Assembly (NCBI GenBank): GCA_963851385.1
Contig: CAWKPE010000034.1
Coordinates: 27,116-91,115 of the forward strand
DNA from: CAWEFA01 sp963851385
GTDB taxonomy: Bacteria > Bacteroidota > Bacteroidia > Bacteroidales > DTGW01
DNA length: 64,000 bases
Direction: 5' to 3'
In this document: positions 29,157-38,325 of the stretch, piece by piece
How positions within the stretch are numbered: position 1 is the stretch's first letter
How the letters are laid out: each line of letters starts with the position of its first letter
Position numbers and translations under genes: made by a program
The notes under the pieces: model-generated
The model's database searches: none
Told to the model about the DNA's origin: nothing
Seen by the model: the letters and a program-made list of their open reading frames with translations, nothing else

Positions 29157-29316
29157 TGTGCAGACGTGCAAATATGCAGATATGCAGATATGCAAATGTG
29201 AATAAGAAATTTCTTATGATTATTGATATTGGAAAATCTGAATTACTGAAGTTCTGGAGTTTAGAAACTCGCAACTACACAACTTCACAATTCACAACTT
29301 CTAAAAATTATAAACC
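29157..29316. repeat. Low-complexity spacer with short degenerate repeats between queD and queF
   Basis: The sequence GTGCAGACGTGCAAATATGCAGATATGCAGATATGC (given in part; unit about 9 bases, GCAGATAT) follows the queD stop, and a second class (ACAACTTCACAATTCACAACTTC) precedes queF. Comparable but different repeats fill the queC-queE and queE-queD spacers (ACCAATTACTAATG units near 28640-28675). They are not coding and show no CRISPR spacing. Confidence 0.55.
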
Positions 29317-29691
29317 ATGAACGAATTTAAATACCTTGGAAAAAAAGTAAGCAAGCCTTCAAAGCAGCTTGACACCTTTCCTAAACCTAAAAATGTAACT
29401 CATGTAATGTTCGAGGGAGAAGAACTCACGTGTTTATGCCCGGTAACGGGCCAACCCGATTTCAATACCATTATTATTGAATTTGAACCGGATAAATTGT
29501 GTCTGGAAAGCAAAAGCTTGAAACTTTATTTATGGTCATTCCGGGAAGAAGCAGTTTTTGCTGAAGGTCTTGCCGATATAATAATCAGTGATTTATTTAA
29601 AGCACTAAAACCATTTTGGTGCAAAGTCACACTTATGCAAAATATCAGGGGCGGTATACAATTGACAGCGGTTGCAGAGAAGAAAAAATGA
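29317..29691 (+). CDS. queF: NADPH-dependent 7-cyano-7-deazaguanine reductase
   Basis: QueF reduces preQ0 to preQ1, the base inserted into tRNA by Tgt. The 124-aa, type I-length protein carries the active-site motif CLCPVTGQPDF (catalytic Cys before PVTGQPDF), the NADPH-binding ESKSLKLYLWSFR and LKPFWCKVTLMQNIRGGI. It completes the route GTP-derived pterin to preQ1 with queD, queE and queC immediately upstream, but tgt and queA are not in the window. A QueT/YhhQ transporter was not seen. Confidence 0.95.
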   Translation: MNEFKYLGKKVSKPSKQLDTFPKPKNVTHVMFEGEELTCLCPVTGQPDFNTIIIEFEPDKLCLESKSLKLYLWSFREEAVFAEGLADIIISDLFKALKPFWCKVTLMQNIRGGIQLTAVAEKKK

Positions 29692-29745
29692 AGGGCCAAA
29701 GAGAATATAACATTATGAACTAATATACTAATTTGAAGTTGCATT

Positions 29746-29800
29746 AATTTTCAAATTTTCAAATTTTCAAATTTTCAAATGTTCAAATCTTCAAATATGT
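29746..29800. repeat. Tandem 9-bp repeat downstream of queF
   Basis: About six near-perfect copies of TTTTCAAA(T) run from 29746 to 29800, with the last copies varied (GTTCAAATCTTCAAAT). They lie in the convergent gap between queF and the GH29 gene. Possibly replication slippage; no coding role. Confidence 0.7.
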
Positions 29801-29837
29801 TTTATAAATCAAACATTGGCTTTATAATCTTCTGCCA

Positions 29838-32006
29838 TCACTCAACAGTAATCATTCCCATAGGTCCTTTGTTAATTTCGCCTGCGCCATAAGCATCGAA
29901 AACCTTAACGGCTATCACATTCATTTCGCCGTATTTAATATTTTCAGGGTACACTGTGTATACTCTCTGTTGATCATATGCAGTTTTAAAATCAGGAGGA
30001 AAACTTCCGCAACCTCCAATTTTTTTACCATTGAAAAAAGTTTCGTCAACATCGTCTATTGCTCCTAACGGAATTTCCAACTTATATCCATTCAATTCTT
30101 TTGGAATGAAGATGGATTTTCTATACCACCCGTAAACATTGTCTTCCGTATAACCTGAAGTTTCTTCCCAGCTCTTTGGAAGATCAACTATTTACCAGTC
30201 CGAATCGTTATATTTTGGATTTTTCCATTTATCGTCATTTCCTTTGTGGAACTTCCATTTCCCGCCTGTTTTTATGCCGGGCATCAAAATTTTTTGAGAT
30301 TTTGAAGTATCATTATCGCATGCAATTGAAATGTTATAAAAGCCTATTTTATCCTGTATGTAAGTAAATGAGATATTTTCAATACCGTTGGGCTTTAGTT
30401 TTATGTTTTTATAGGAAACAGTTTTTTTATTCACCAGTAAATTAACTTTTGTACTCCAATAATTGTCTGTGCAGTTCTGCAAGCTAATTGCAGCAATTAC
30501 AGTATCTTTGTTATCATGTGTCAAATCTAGTTCAGACATTCCTGTACCTGAAAGTTTGATCTTAAAACAATAGGCTGTTTCGCACGGCTTCTTTTCAGGG
30601 ATAGAAATTTCGAGTGCATTATCGAGTTGATTCCAGGTTAGTTTAGATGGAGATCCGAGTAAAGAAACTTCTTCAACCTTCATTCTTTTTAAAATATTTT
30701 TGCCTAATGAATTAATGATCACTTTGTCTTTGGGCCAATTCATACAAAAAGCATAAAGAACATTTTCTTTAGAGGTAAAACGAAAATCATTGGATGTATA
30801 ATTTGTCATTTCATTATCTGAGAAAGATCCTGCATTGGGCTTGGTCTGACCCTCTCCAAAACTGAGCCAGGGTTCAGTTCCATATATTCCTTCACCATTA
30901 ATGCATAACCATTTTCCAACTCCGAGTAGTTGCTCCTTAATAACTTGGGGAATTGTACCGTCAGGTTTTGGACCAATATTTAGCAGAAGATTTCCATTCT
31001 TGCTGACTATGTCAACTAAATCATAAATGATTTGTGCAGCACTCTTGTATTCTTCATTATCAACATAGCACCAGGATTTTTTGCCTATTGAAGTATCAGT
31101 TTGCCAGTGCAATATTCTTTTCTTGCCTAATTTACCACGCTCAACGTCAAGCACGGCATCATGATCGGGATAGGCTTCATCTTTGTAATTGATAACAACG
31201 CCTTTGTCCCATTCCATACTTTTATTATAGTAGTATGCTGCAAATTTGCGCCAGTATGGCTTAAATACAGGTTGTTCAATCCACCAGTCGAAATAAAAAA
31301 CCTGGGGTTGATAGTTATCCACCAATTCTTTGCATCGCGCCAACCAATCTTTCAGGTAAATTGAATCAGGTTGTGATGCTTGTGATTGTGCTGGTCCATA
31401 AAAGTCGGCATACTTTGGATCACGGACATCAGAATTAAATTCTTTTCCTCCATTCATGAACCACCAGTGTTCCGCACGATGAAATGACAATCCAAATACC
31501 AGTCCTTGTTTTCTGACAGCTTTTGCCAGTTCTCCGACAACATCACGCTTTGGACCCATGTCTTTGGCGTTCCATTTATTGATTTTACTTGCATACATGG
31601 AAAAACCATCATGATGCTCTGCAACCGGGACTACATACCTGGCGCCTGATTGTTTGAATAATTCAGCCCATTCATCAGGGTTCCATTTTTCTGCCTTGAA
31701 TATTGGAATAAAATCTTTATATCCAAATTTTGACTGGTCGCCGTATTTTTCCCGGTGGTGTTTAAACTCAGGAGTTCCCTGAACGTACATGTTTCTTGAG
31801 TACCATTCATTATTGTATGAAGGGACAGAATAAATTCCCCAGTGAATGAATATTCCAAATTTGGCATCTTTGAACCATTGGGGAATTTCATATTTATTAA
31901 GGGATTCCCAGGTGGGTTCGAATTTTGATGTAGTTTTATGTTTACTGCATGAAATTATAATTAACAAAGACAAACACAGGTAAGCAAGGGTTTTAGATTT
32001 TTTCAT
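29838..32006 (-). pseudogene. GH29 alpha-L-fucosidase lipoprotein with an in-frame stop
   Basis: The start at 32006 (MKKSKTLAYLCLSLLIIISCSK) gives a lipoprotein signal with lipobox IISC. The GH29 catalytic domain is complete: FGIFIHWGIYSVP, WAELFKQSGARYVVPVAEHH, and the nucleophile region VFYFDWW; SKNGNLLLNIGPKPDGTIP follows. A TAA at 30192-30194 interrupts the C-terminal domain in NDSDW*IVDLPKSWEE; the frame then continues without shift for 117 codons to 29838 (GWYRKSIFIP, ETFFNGKKIGG: a galactose-binding-like sandwich). AAA to TAA in W-K-x-V-D-L-P is the simplest cause. The catalytic domain may still be made; alternatively a base error. Confidence 0.85.
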
Positions 32007-32185
32007 AAGGATAATTGTTTTTGTTAACTTAAGCAAAGTAAATAAAAATGGCTTTGGTTTTAAAATTGTTCCTCAAATTCATTAATAAGTGAGTTTAGCT
32101 GGAATCCTATAATTAGTGTAAATAAGTTAGAAGATTTATTTATTTTTTTAACTAAAATTTATTTAAAATAAGGTTAAAATGACAA

Positions 32186-32716
32186 TCATTTTTTCTTTGG
32201 CATTGATTCTAATTTATCAAGATTATCCAAACCCTGAACATTCATTTCCTTTGAAATTTCTGCAAGGGAGGCCAGGTCAATATCGCCTTTTATATAAATC
32301 AAAACATTACTTTTTTTTCCACCGACAATCATTAAGAACTCTTTAATTCTACCATCTTTTTCATTTATCAGCATTTTCATATCCTGGTCTTTTTCTTTTA
32401 CCGACATCAGTTCTTTATATTGATCCAATGGAAATTCCCTGGTTATTTCTTTATAAAAATTAATTTTAGTATTCAATATGGAATCATCAACAGTCAGTAT
32501 CCTTAATGATTCCAAACCGTTTGTTGCTTTACCAAAATTGTCCTTATTGTCAGTATTTTTTTTAGCAAAAAGACCAAACATATATTTTGAAATAGTTATC
32601 GTAGTGAAACCGTCTTTATTTGCATATTTCTCAAATAATTTCTCAACGGGAGAGTTTTGAGAAAATGAACTGAAAGCAAAAAATAATGTCGCTATTATTA
32701 ATGATATTTTTTTCAT
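32186..32716 (-). CDS. DUF4252 domain protein (second copy of the operon)
   Basis: A 176-aa secreted protein: signal peptide MKKISLIIATLFFAFSSFSQ, then the DUF4252 body (VEKLFEKYANKDGFTTITISKYMFGLF, SLRILTVDDSIL, YKELMSVKEKDQDMKMLI, FLMIVGGKKSNVLIYIKGDID). It is a paralogue of the 167-aa protein at the head of the operon. The start overlaps the stop of the anti-sigma-like gene by four bases. DUF4252 proteins often accompany ECF sigma factors in Bacteroidota; their function is not known. Confidence 0.88.
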   Translation of the reverse strand: MKKISLIIATLFFAFSSFSQNSPVEKLFEKYANKDGFTTITISKYMFGLFAKKNTDNKDNFGKATNGLESLRILTVDDSILNTKINFYKEITREFPLDQYKELMSVKEKDQDMKMLINEKDGRIKEFLMIVGGKKSNVLIYIKGDIDLASLAEISKEMNVQGLDNLDKLESMPKKK

Positions 32717-33243
32717 TGTTTTTTGTTTTTTAAAGAATTAACAATTTTATCCATTTCTCCTAATTTGTTTAATTTTTTATAAGATTTATCAATTTCTGCC
32801 AGATACTTCAGTTTCGAAGTATTCTTGTTCATGCAATTTGACACATACATCAATGCTCTTTTTGTTTCAATATATGCCTGGTCAGGATCTGAGAAAGTGT
32901 CTTTAACTGAAACCGAAGGTTTGTTGAAATAATTATAGATTCCAATAGCAAGAATGAAAATAGCTGCAACACTACTGCTCCATTTTATGATTCTGTTAAA
33001 CTTATTCCTGGACTCATTTTTCCATTGGTTTTCAATTGTGCATTTTATTTCAGCATTAATATTGAAATCCGGATTGCCTTTTGTTTTTTCTTCATTAAAA
33101 TACTGAAACATTTGTTTCAGATATTGATACCTGGCAGGTATATCGGATTTTGAAAAATATTCCTTAAGTAACATTTCTTCTTCCTGAGATGTGTTACCCT
33201 CGAAATATTTTTCAAGAAGCTCATTAATGTTTTGATAATCCAT
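32713..33243 (-). CDS. Single-pass membrane protein, probable anti-sigma factor
   Basis: A 176-aa protein with a cytoplasmic N-terminus (INELLEKYFEGNTSQEEEMLLKEYF pattern, typical of anti-sigma proteins in this phylum), one membrane helix (SSVAAIFILAIGIYNYF around residue 89-106) and an extracytoplasmic C-terminus rich in lysine. Its start overlaps the sigma factor gene by 20 bases. Role inferred from topology and position: it should hold the adjacent ECF sigma factor until a signal arrives. Confidence 0.75.
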   Translation of the reverse strand: MDYQNINELLEKYFEGNTSQEEEMLLKEYFSKSDIPARYQYLKQMFQYFNEEKTKGNPDFNINAEIKCTIENQWKNESRNKFNRIIKWSSSVAAIFILAIGIYNYFNKPSVSVKDTFSDPDQAYIETKRALMYVSNCMNKNTSKLKYLAEIDKSYKKLNKLGEMDKIVNSLKNKKQ

Positions 33244-33730
33244 AATTATATATTTTTTGCAATTTTTCCTTTATTGTTTTTCTTGCATACGATAAGTTGA
33301 CTCTGACGTTATTAACAGACATATCAAGTAATTCTCCAATTTCTTCATATGAATATCCTTCAATATCTCTTAATTCAATTATCAGTTTTTGCTGTTTGGG
33401 TAAACTATGTATTATTTTTTTTATTTCAATGGTACTTTCCTGGTAATCAAAATCAGATTCTGACTTTTTAGTTTCTGCCGGCAAGTTGCTAATATCAAGA
33501 GTTTGTTTTACCAGCCTTAGTTTATCCAAACATTTATTTTTTATTACTGTGACAACATATGCTTCAGTGTTCCTGAACTTTTTTATTTCTTCTCTTTTTT
33601 CCCAGAGTTTTAAAAATGAGTCTTGCAGGACATCTTTGGCTGCTTCGGAATTTTCAAGCAATCTGAATGCGATCCGGTACATTTTATCACCAAATACTAC
33701 AACATCTTTAACAAACTCTTCTTTTGTCAT
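33224..33730 (-). CDS. ECF-type RNA polymerase sigma factor
   Basis: A 168-aa sigma-70 family protein. Region 2 spans FGDKMYRIAFRLLENSEAAKDVLQDSFLKLWEKR (key residues shown in part: AAKDVLQDSF), and region 4 holds LPKQQKLIIELRDIEGYSYEEIGELLDMSVNNVRVNLSYARK with the helix-turn-helix (given by its key residues SYEEIGELL and NNVRVNL). It lies in a four-gene overlapping operon with an anti-sigma candidate and two DUF4252 proteins; the start overlaps the first DUF4252 gene by four bases. Confidence 0.93.
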   Translation of the reverse strand: MTKEEFVKDVVVFGDKMYRIAFRLLENSEAAKDVLQDSFLKLWEKREEIKKFRNTEAYVVTVIKNKCLDKLRLVKQTLDISNLPAETKKSESDFDYQESTIEIKKIIHSLPKQQKLIIELRDIEGYSYEEIGELLDMSVNNVRVNLSYARKTIKEKLQKIYNYGLSKH

Positions 33731-34230
33731 TTATTCATGCTTTCAGGCTCTGCTTCATTTAATGTATCACTGTCTGATACTGATTCAGCAATTTTGTACA
33801 TATCCGATAGTTGGATACGACCCACAAAATCAACAAGTACATTTTTCTTTCCACCTGAAATTAATATAAATTCAGTGATTTTATCTCCATCCTGCCTGCA
33901 AAACAATATAAAATCCCCATCTTTTCCCTTTACCGTCATAAGTTCATGGTACTCATTCCTGTCTATTTTTGGTACAATTTCATTATAAAAATTGACATTG
34001 GAATTTAAGGCTTTATCTTCAACTGAAAGTATTTTAAAAGATTTTAGCATGAAGTTTGGAGTCGATTCTTTTTTAAAAAAAAGATAAAAGAAAGACTCCG
34101 GAATATTAACAGTTAAAAGACCCTCTTTACCGGCATATTTTGTAAAAACTTTGTCACATGCTTTGTTTTGAGCATTTGTGCCAACATTGAATATCAAGAG
34201 TGCGGATAGAACCAATATTTGTGTCTTCAT
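33727..34230 (-). CDS. DUF4252 domain protein (first gene of the sigma operon)
   Basis: A 167-aa protein with signal peptide MKTQILVLSALLIFNVGTNA. The mature part has KVFTKYAGKEGLLTVNIPES, LKSFKILSVEDKALNSNVNF, YHELMTVKGKDGDFILF and FILISGGKKNVLVDFVGRIQL, matching the second copy at 32186-32716 in plan. It is the promoter-proximal gene of the operon with the ECF sigma factor. Having one DUF4252 gene on each side of the sigma/anti-sigma pair suggests duplication. Confidence 0.88.
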   Translation of the reverse strand: MKTQILVLSALLIFNVGTNAQNKACDKVFTKYAGKEGLLTVNIPESFFYLFFKKESTPNFMLKSFKILSVEDKALNSNVNFYNEIVPKIDRNEYHELMTVKGKDGDFILFCRQDGDKITEFILISGGKKNVLVDFVGRIQLSDMYKIAESVSDSDTLNEAEPESMNK

Positions 34231-34464
34231 AACAGTAGAATTTAAATTAATAATGTAAACTATTATAAAGACGAACGAACATCAATTTCATTAAAACAAA
34301 ATTTTAAGAAATTAATGTTTAAAATGTATAAATCTTTTTGACTTTGCCTTATAGTATTTTAAATGAAGTACAAATTGATGCTGTCGTTATTATGAGGTTC
34401 AATTGCTTTATTCTTGTCTCAACTATCTCTTTAATGAGATGGCAATGTAATGGGATTAAGGTTT

Positions 34465-35844
34465 CTATTTCCGATTCTCCAAATTTTTATAAGGTTGATT
34501 GTCAAATACGTTCTGATAAGCAGGACGTATGATGCGTTTGGCATTGAATGTAAGTTCTTCTATCCTGTGGGCACACCAGCCTGCAATACGCGACATGGCA
34601 AATAACGGAGTATATATCTGTTCTTTTATACCTATGCAATTATAAACAAAACCGGAATAAAAATCGACATTTGCACAAACCCTCTTTGCAGCTTTATCAC
34701 CTTTAAATTCTCCGAATATGACAGGAGCTAATTTTTCAATCAGTGAATATAACTCAAATTCTTCCAGCCGGCCTTTTTCTTTTGCAAGGAGGCGCGCCTG
34801 GTCTCTAAGAAGTATGGCGCGGGGATCAGAGATAGTATAAACGGCATGCCCGATGCCATATATTTTTCCGGATTGATCAAATGCTTTTTTACTTAAAATT
34901 TTCAACAGATAATTTTTTACTTCACTTTCTTTATCCCAGTGTTTGACATTTTGTTTAATGTTTTCCATCATACCCAGCACTTCATGGTTCGCACCACCAT
35001 GCAAAGGTCCTTTGAGTGATGCAATTGCAGATGCAACTGCTGAATATGTATCAGTACCGGTTGAACTGGTTACACGTATTGTAAAAGTCGAATTATTACC
35101 TCCTCCATGTTCAGCGTGCAATATGAGTGCAAGGTCAAGTATGTCTGCTTCAAGTTTCGTATATTTACCTTCACCTTTTAACATCAAAAGAAAATTTTCA
35201 GCAGTACTGAGTTTGGGATCGGGATGACGAATGGAAAGCGTTTTACGCTGATATGCATGTCGCATCCCATGATATGCATAAGCAATGATAGTAGGAAATT
35301 TAGCAATCAGGTTGAGTGATTGAGATACAAGATTTTCTAAAGATGTATTCTCTGCTTCATGATCAAGAGTGTACAGTCCAAGAACTGACCTGGCCAACAT
35401 ATTCATTATATTATGCCCTTTTAAAGTCAATATCATATTTTGGGTAAAATCGCCCGGGAGTTCGCGTAATGAACTCATATATTCCATGAATTTCTCCAGT
35501 TCCTTTTTATTTGGCAATTGGCCTGATAACAAAAGATAAACTACTTCATCAAAACCATGCCGTCCTTGTGATTGGCTTCCTTTTACCAGGTCAACAATAT
35601 TTATTCCACGATATATGAGTTGCCCATCAACAGGTATCATTTTGTCAGCTTCTTTTGTATATCCGACAACATCTCCAATATTTGTCAGACCTACGAGTAC
35701 ACCGGTATGATCAGCATTTCTTAAACCTCTTTTAACACTATATTTTTCAAATAATGACGGTTCAATATAGCATGCTTCCTTTGCAAATTCTGACATCCGC
35801 TTGACTATTCCATTATTGCTATTTTTTGATCTTAATGCACTCAT
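34465..35844 (-). CDS. gltA: Citrate synthase
   Basis: A 459-aa citrate synthase (citrate or 2-methylcitrate). Catalytic features are HAEHGGGNNSTF (His), GIGHAVYTISDPRA (His) and CANVDFYSGFVY (Asp), with PLHGGANHEVLGMM as the oxaloacetate/CoA region and RPAYQNV at the end. It catalyses acetyl-CoA plus oxaloacetate to citrate in the cytoplasm. The N-terminus is longer than in short bacterial enzymes, as in the Bacteroidota branch that contains the IPVDGQLIYRGINIVDLV block. Monocistronic, with an AT-rich palindrome about 120 bases upstream. Confidence 0.94.
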   Translation of the reverse strand: MSALRSKNSNNGIVKRMSEFAKEACYIEPSLFEKYSVKRGLRNADHTGVLVGLTNIGDVVGYTKEADKMIPVDGQLIYRGINIVDLVKGSQSQGRHGFDEVVYLLLSGQLPNKKELEKFMEYMSSLRELPGDFTQNMILTLKGHNIMNMLARSVLGLYTLDHEAENTSLENLVSQSLNLIAKFPTIIAYAYHGMRHAYQRKTLSIRHPDPKLSTAENFLLMLKGEGKYTKLEADILDLALILHAEHGGGNNSTFTIRVTSSTGTDTYSAVASAIASLKGPLHGGANHEVLGMMENIKQNVKHWDKESEVKNYLLKILSKKAFDQSGKIYGIGHAVYTISDPRAILLRDQARLLAKEKGRLEEFELYSLIEKLAPVIFGEFKGDKAAKRVCANVDFYSGFVYNCIGIKEQIYTPLFAMSRIAGWCAHRIEELTFNAKRIIRPAYQNVFDNQPYKNLENRK

Positions 35845-36216
35845 AGCCTGATTATATTTTTTAATATTAATAGAATTACAACTATTTACAAATTTATAAA
35901 CAAAATCAAATAAACTTAGTTAACATCTTACTTTTTGTAAATAAATGTAAGAAATATTAAAGATTTAATAATAAATTATTATTAAGCGCATCTTTAATAA
36001 CTAAATTTCAGAAATAATAGATGTAGGTTTCATGATGCAGGATGTAGTGATATCGGGCTTTTTCTTGCATCCTGTATCCTGTATCTTTTAATAAAAAATG
36101 AGTTTTTAGAAGTTCCCTTTAGTGCATTTCTTCTATTTAAGAAAGTAGTCGATTAAACTTTTTGTTATTGTTCTATTTATTAGAATAGTTGTTCTTAAAA
36201 TATTGATGAACGAACG
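35845..36216. other. Non-coding DNA upstream of citrate synthase, with AT-rich palindrome
   Basis: This stretch should hold the gltA promoter. The palindrome TTAATAATAAATTATTATTAA (35965-35985; outer AAAGAT/ATCTTT at 35959-35995) is a possible operator or hairpin. At about 36033-36090 the sequence repeats GATGCAGGATG and GCATCCTGTATCCTGTATC, a low-complexity intergenic type. No gene seen. Confidence 0.5.
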
Positions 36217-36357
36217 TATAGGTACCAATGTCGTTTAGTTAAGCAGTTTAATATCATTGGTCATACTTCGACAAGCTCAGTATGACCTCATTTTATTGTC
36301 ACCCTGAGCTTGTCGAAGGGTGTTTCGTTCCTTAATTAAACGACATTGGTATAGGTA
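36217..36357. mobile_element. MITE-like element with 8-bp target duplication
   Basis: The element 36225-36349 (125 bp) begins CCAATGTCGTTTAGTTAAG and ends with its inverted copy CTTAATTAAACGACATTGG (18 of 19 matching). It is flanked by the direct repeat TATAGGTA at 36217-36224 and 36350-36357. Inside are two hairpins: GGTCATACTTCGACAAGCTCAGTATGACC (stem shown by its GGTCATACT/AGTATGACC ends) and CACCCTGAGCTTGTCGAAGGGTG (CACCCT/AGGGTG). No ORF, hence non-autonomous. It sits immediately downstream of the epimerase stop. Confidence 0.8.
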
Positions 36358-37290
36358 CTATAATAAACCCAAATAATATTTCAAATGTTCGGTAATTTGT
36401 TTACTGGGACTGAATTCCAAACCAAAATCTTTTTTAATTTCACTGACATCAAATATTACAGGTTCATCATCATAACCTTTGTCGATAATTTTTATATTGC
36501 TTTTGGAATTTGCCAGTTTTACGGCTTCTTTGGCAACTTCGTGCCACGAATAAAAGTCTTTTGAAAGGCCAAAATATGTCCTCCGGTTTATATTTGAATT
36601 AAGAATCCTGATGTAAATTTCTGCCAAATCCCCTGCATAGATGAATTGAGTCCCATCATTTTTAATAATCTCAATATCTTGTCCATTTTTTGCATTTAAA
36701 GCAATGTTTTTAAAACGTTCGTCGGCTTGCATGGGAGCTCCAGCAATGGCAGGATTTCCAAATGTATACCCGGGACGGACAATGTTCACCTGCATGTTTG
36801 TTTGATAGGAAATGGCAAGCAAAAAATTTTCGGTGGCAGCTTTCGTTGCTCCATAATAGGTCACAGGTTTCTGCTTGGAATTAATTAGGATCAACTTTGA
36901 TTCGTCCTCCCTTTCATTTCCCGGAATCATATAAAAGTAATCATTAACAGCGGTAGAAGAAGTATAAATAAACTGTTTGCAACCGGCTTTTGCGGCAGTA
37001 TCTGCAAGATAAACTGAAGCAGCAGTATCATTTTCGAGCATATTAAAAGCTCCGGGTTCTCCCCAAAATAAAGCCACATGAATGCAAGCTTCGTGCCCTG
37101 TCAATGACTTTTGAATAAGCCTGTAATCGCCAATACTTCCTTCAACTATTTTTACATTCGGAATTTTATGTAAAGCCGAGATTTTATTTTTATTACGTGC
37201 CAGAACCGTAACTTTATGCCCATTTTGAAGGAGTTTTGCAAGTACATGTGATCCAATAAATCCAGTTCCTCCTGTAAGAAATATATTCAT
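36358..37290 (-). CDS. NAD(P)-dependent epimerase/dehydratase (extended SDR)
   Basis: A 310-aa extended short-chain dehydrogenase. The Rossmann glycine motif is FLTGGTGFIGSHVLAKLL at residues 4-21, followed by ARN for the nucleotide, and the active-site pair is YYGATKAATE (YxxxK) with the upstream YTSSTAVN serine. Substrate is probably a nucleotide sugar or similar, acting in the cytoplasm. It lies next to a family 2 glycosyltransferase on the same strand (54-base gap), so the pair may modify surface glycans. The stop codon is directly followed by the target duplication of the MITE-like element. Confidence 0.88.
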   Translation of the reverse strand: MNIFLTGGTGFIGSHVLAKLLQNGHKVTVLARNKNKISALHKIPNVKIVEGSIGDYRLIQKSLTGHEACIHVALFWGEPGAFNMLENDTAASVYLADTAAKAGCKQFIYTSSTAVNDYFYMIPGNEREDESKLILINSKQKPVTYYGATKAATENFLLAISYQTNMQVNIVRPGYTFGNPAIAGAPMQADERFKNIALNAKNGQDIEIIKNDGTQFIYAGDLAEIYIRILNSNINRRTYFGLSKDFYSWHEVAKEAVKLANSKSNIKIIDKGYDDEPVIFDVSEIKKDFGLEFSPSKQITEHLKYYLGLL

Positions 37291-37344
37291 GTTAGTTGTT
37301 TTTTTAACTCAAAAATCAGGTTTGATAAAAATTCTAATTTGTCT

Positions 37345-38178
37345 TTAGTTTATCTTGTTTTTGTTTATACCATAAGGAGTATAAGTAACATTAGCCTTAT
37401 TATTTTCTTCATAGTATTTATAAATATCTTCCTCTCTTTTTAATAGCTTATGATACTGATGATAAACAATTGCTCTTTTTGTAATACTTTTGACTTTTAT
37501 GCCGGCTCTTAATAATCTGGCATGCAAGTCTGTGTCCTCTCCAACACCTGCTTTATTAAAGCGTTCGTCAAATCCGTTTATTAAAAGCAGGTCTTGCTTG
37601 TACATTGAAAAGTTACAACCTAATAGCCCTTTATCCTTATTTGACAGAAATTTCCTTAACAGCTTATTTTTAAAATACAAACCCTGTTCAAAACCTTTCA
37701 GGCCATAATCTGGAGATTCAAAGAATAAATCAAATAATATCCTGATGCCTAAATAACCTGATTGAATATTTTGTTCACTTAACTTATGAGACGTTTTTTC
37801 CAAAAGGTTTACGCGTCTACCGGACCTGACTGTGCCCTTTTCTCTTCCATTAAAATGCTCTAATAAAAAGTGTTTATGTAAGACACAGTCTGCATCAATA
37901 AAAACCAGATAGTCACAACGACTGGCAATTACAGATTTATTCAGTATAGTCGTTTTTCGGAATCCTTTATCCTCATGGAAAACATACTGGTAAATTAAAC
38001 CGCTTTGATCCAATAATTCTTTAACCTTTCTTACAACATCAGGTGCTGAACCATCATCTGAAATAATAACTTCAAAATCTTTAAAGCTTTGAATTTTTAA
38101 CGATGCAATGACATTGATTAAAAAATCAATTCTATTGTAAAAAGAAACTATTACACTTAATTGAGGATTAATATCCAA
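37345..38178 (-). CDS. Family 2 glycosyltransferase (GT-A fold)
   Basis: A 277-aa glycosyltransferase. LSVIVSFYNRIDFLINVIASL begins the GT-A fold, VIISDDGSAPDVVRKV holds the nucleotide-binding DDGS, the metal motif is FIDADCVLH, and the C-terminal acceptor region has GFDERFNKAGVGEDTDL with the ED pair. Such enzymes transfer sugars to lipid-linked or surface glycans. There is no transmembrane helix. It precedes the epimerase in a probable two-gene operon. Donor and acceptor cannot be told. Confidence 0.9.
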   Translation of the reverse strand: MDINPQLSVIVSFYNRIDFLINVIASLKIQSFKDFEVIISDDGSAPDVVRKVKELLDQSGLIYQYVFHEDKGFRKTTILNKSVIASRCDYLVFIDADCVLHKHFLLEHFNGREKGTVRSGRRVNLLEKTSHKLSEQNIQSGYLGIRILFDLFFESPDYGLKGFEQGLYFKNKLLRKFLSNKDKGLLGCNFSMYKQDLLLINGFDERFNKAGVGEDTDLHARLLRAGIKVKSITKRAIVYHQYHKLLKREEDIYKYYEENNKANVTYTPYGINKNKIN

Positions 38179-38325
38179 TTCTTAAATAATTTAATGGTTT
38201 TAATTAGTGATTTTTTATAGCACAAAGTTACTCAAAGTATATTATGAAGTAACACTAAGCAATTCATACTTCTTTCTGAAAAAATATTATATGTAAAGAT
38301 GAATTCAATTATCAAGTGACAATCT

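Noticed and set aside
27743..29316. CRISPR array in the que spacers
   Set aside because: Repeat units are too short and degenerate, without regular unique spacers, and no cas gene is present.
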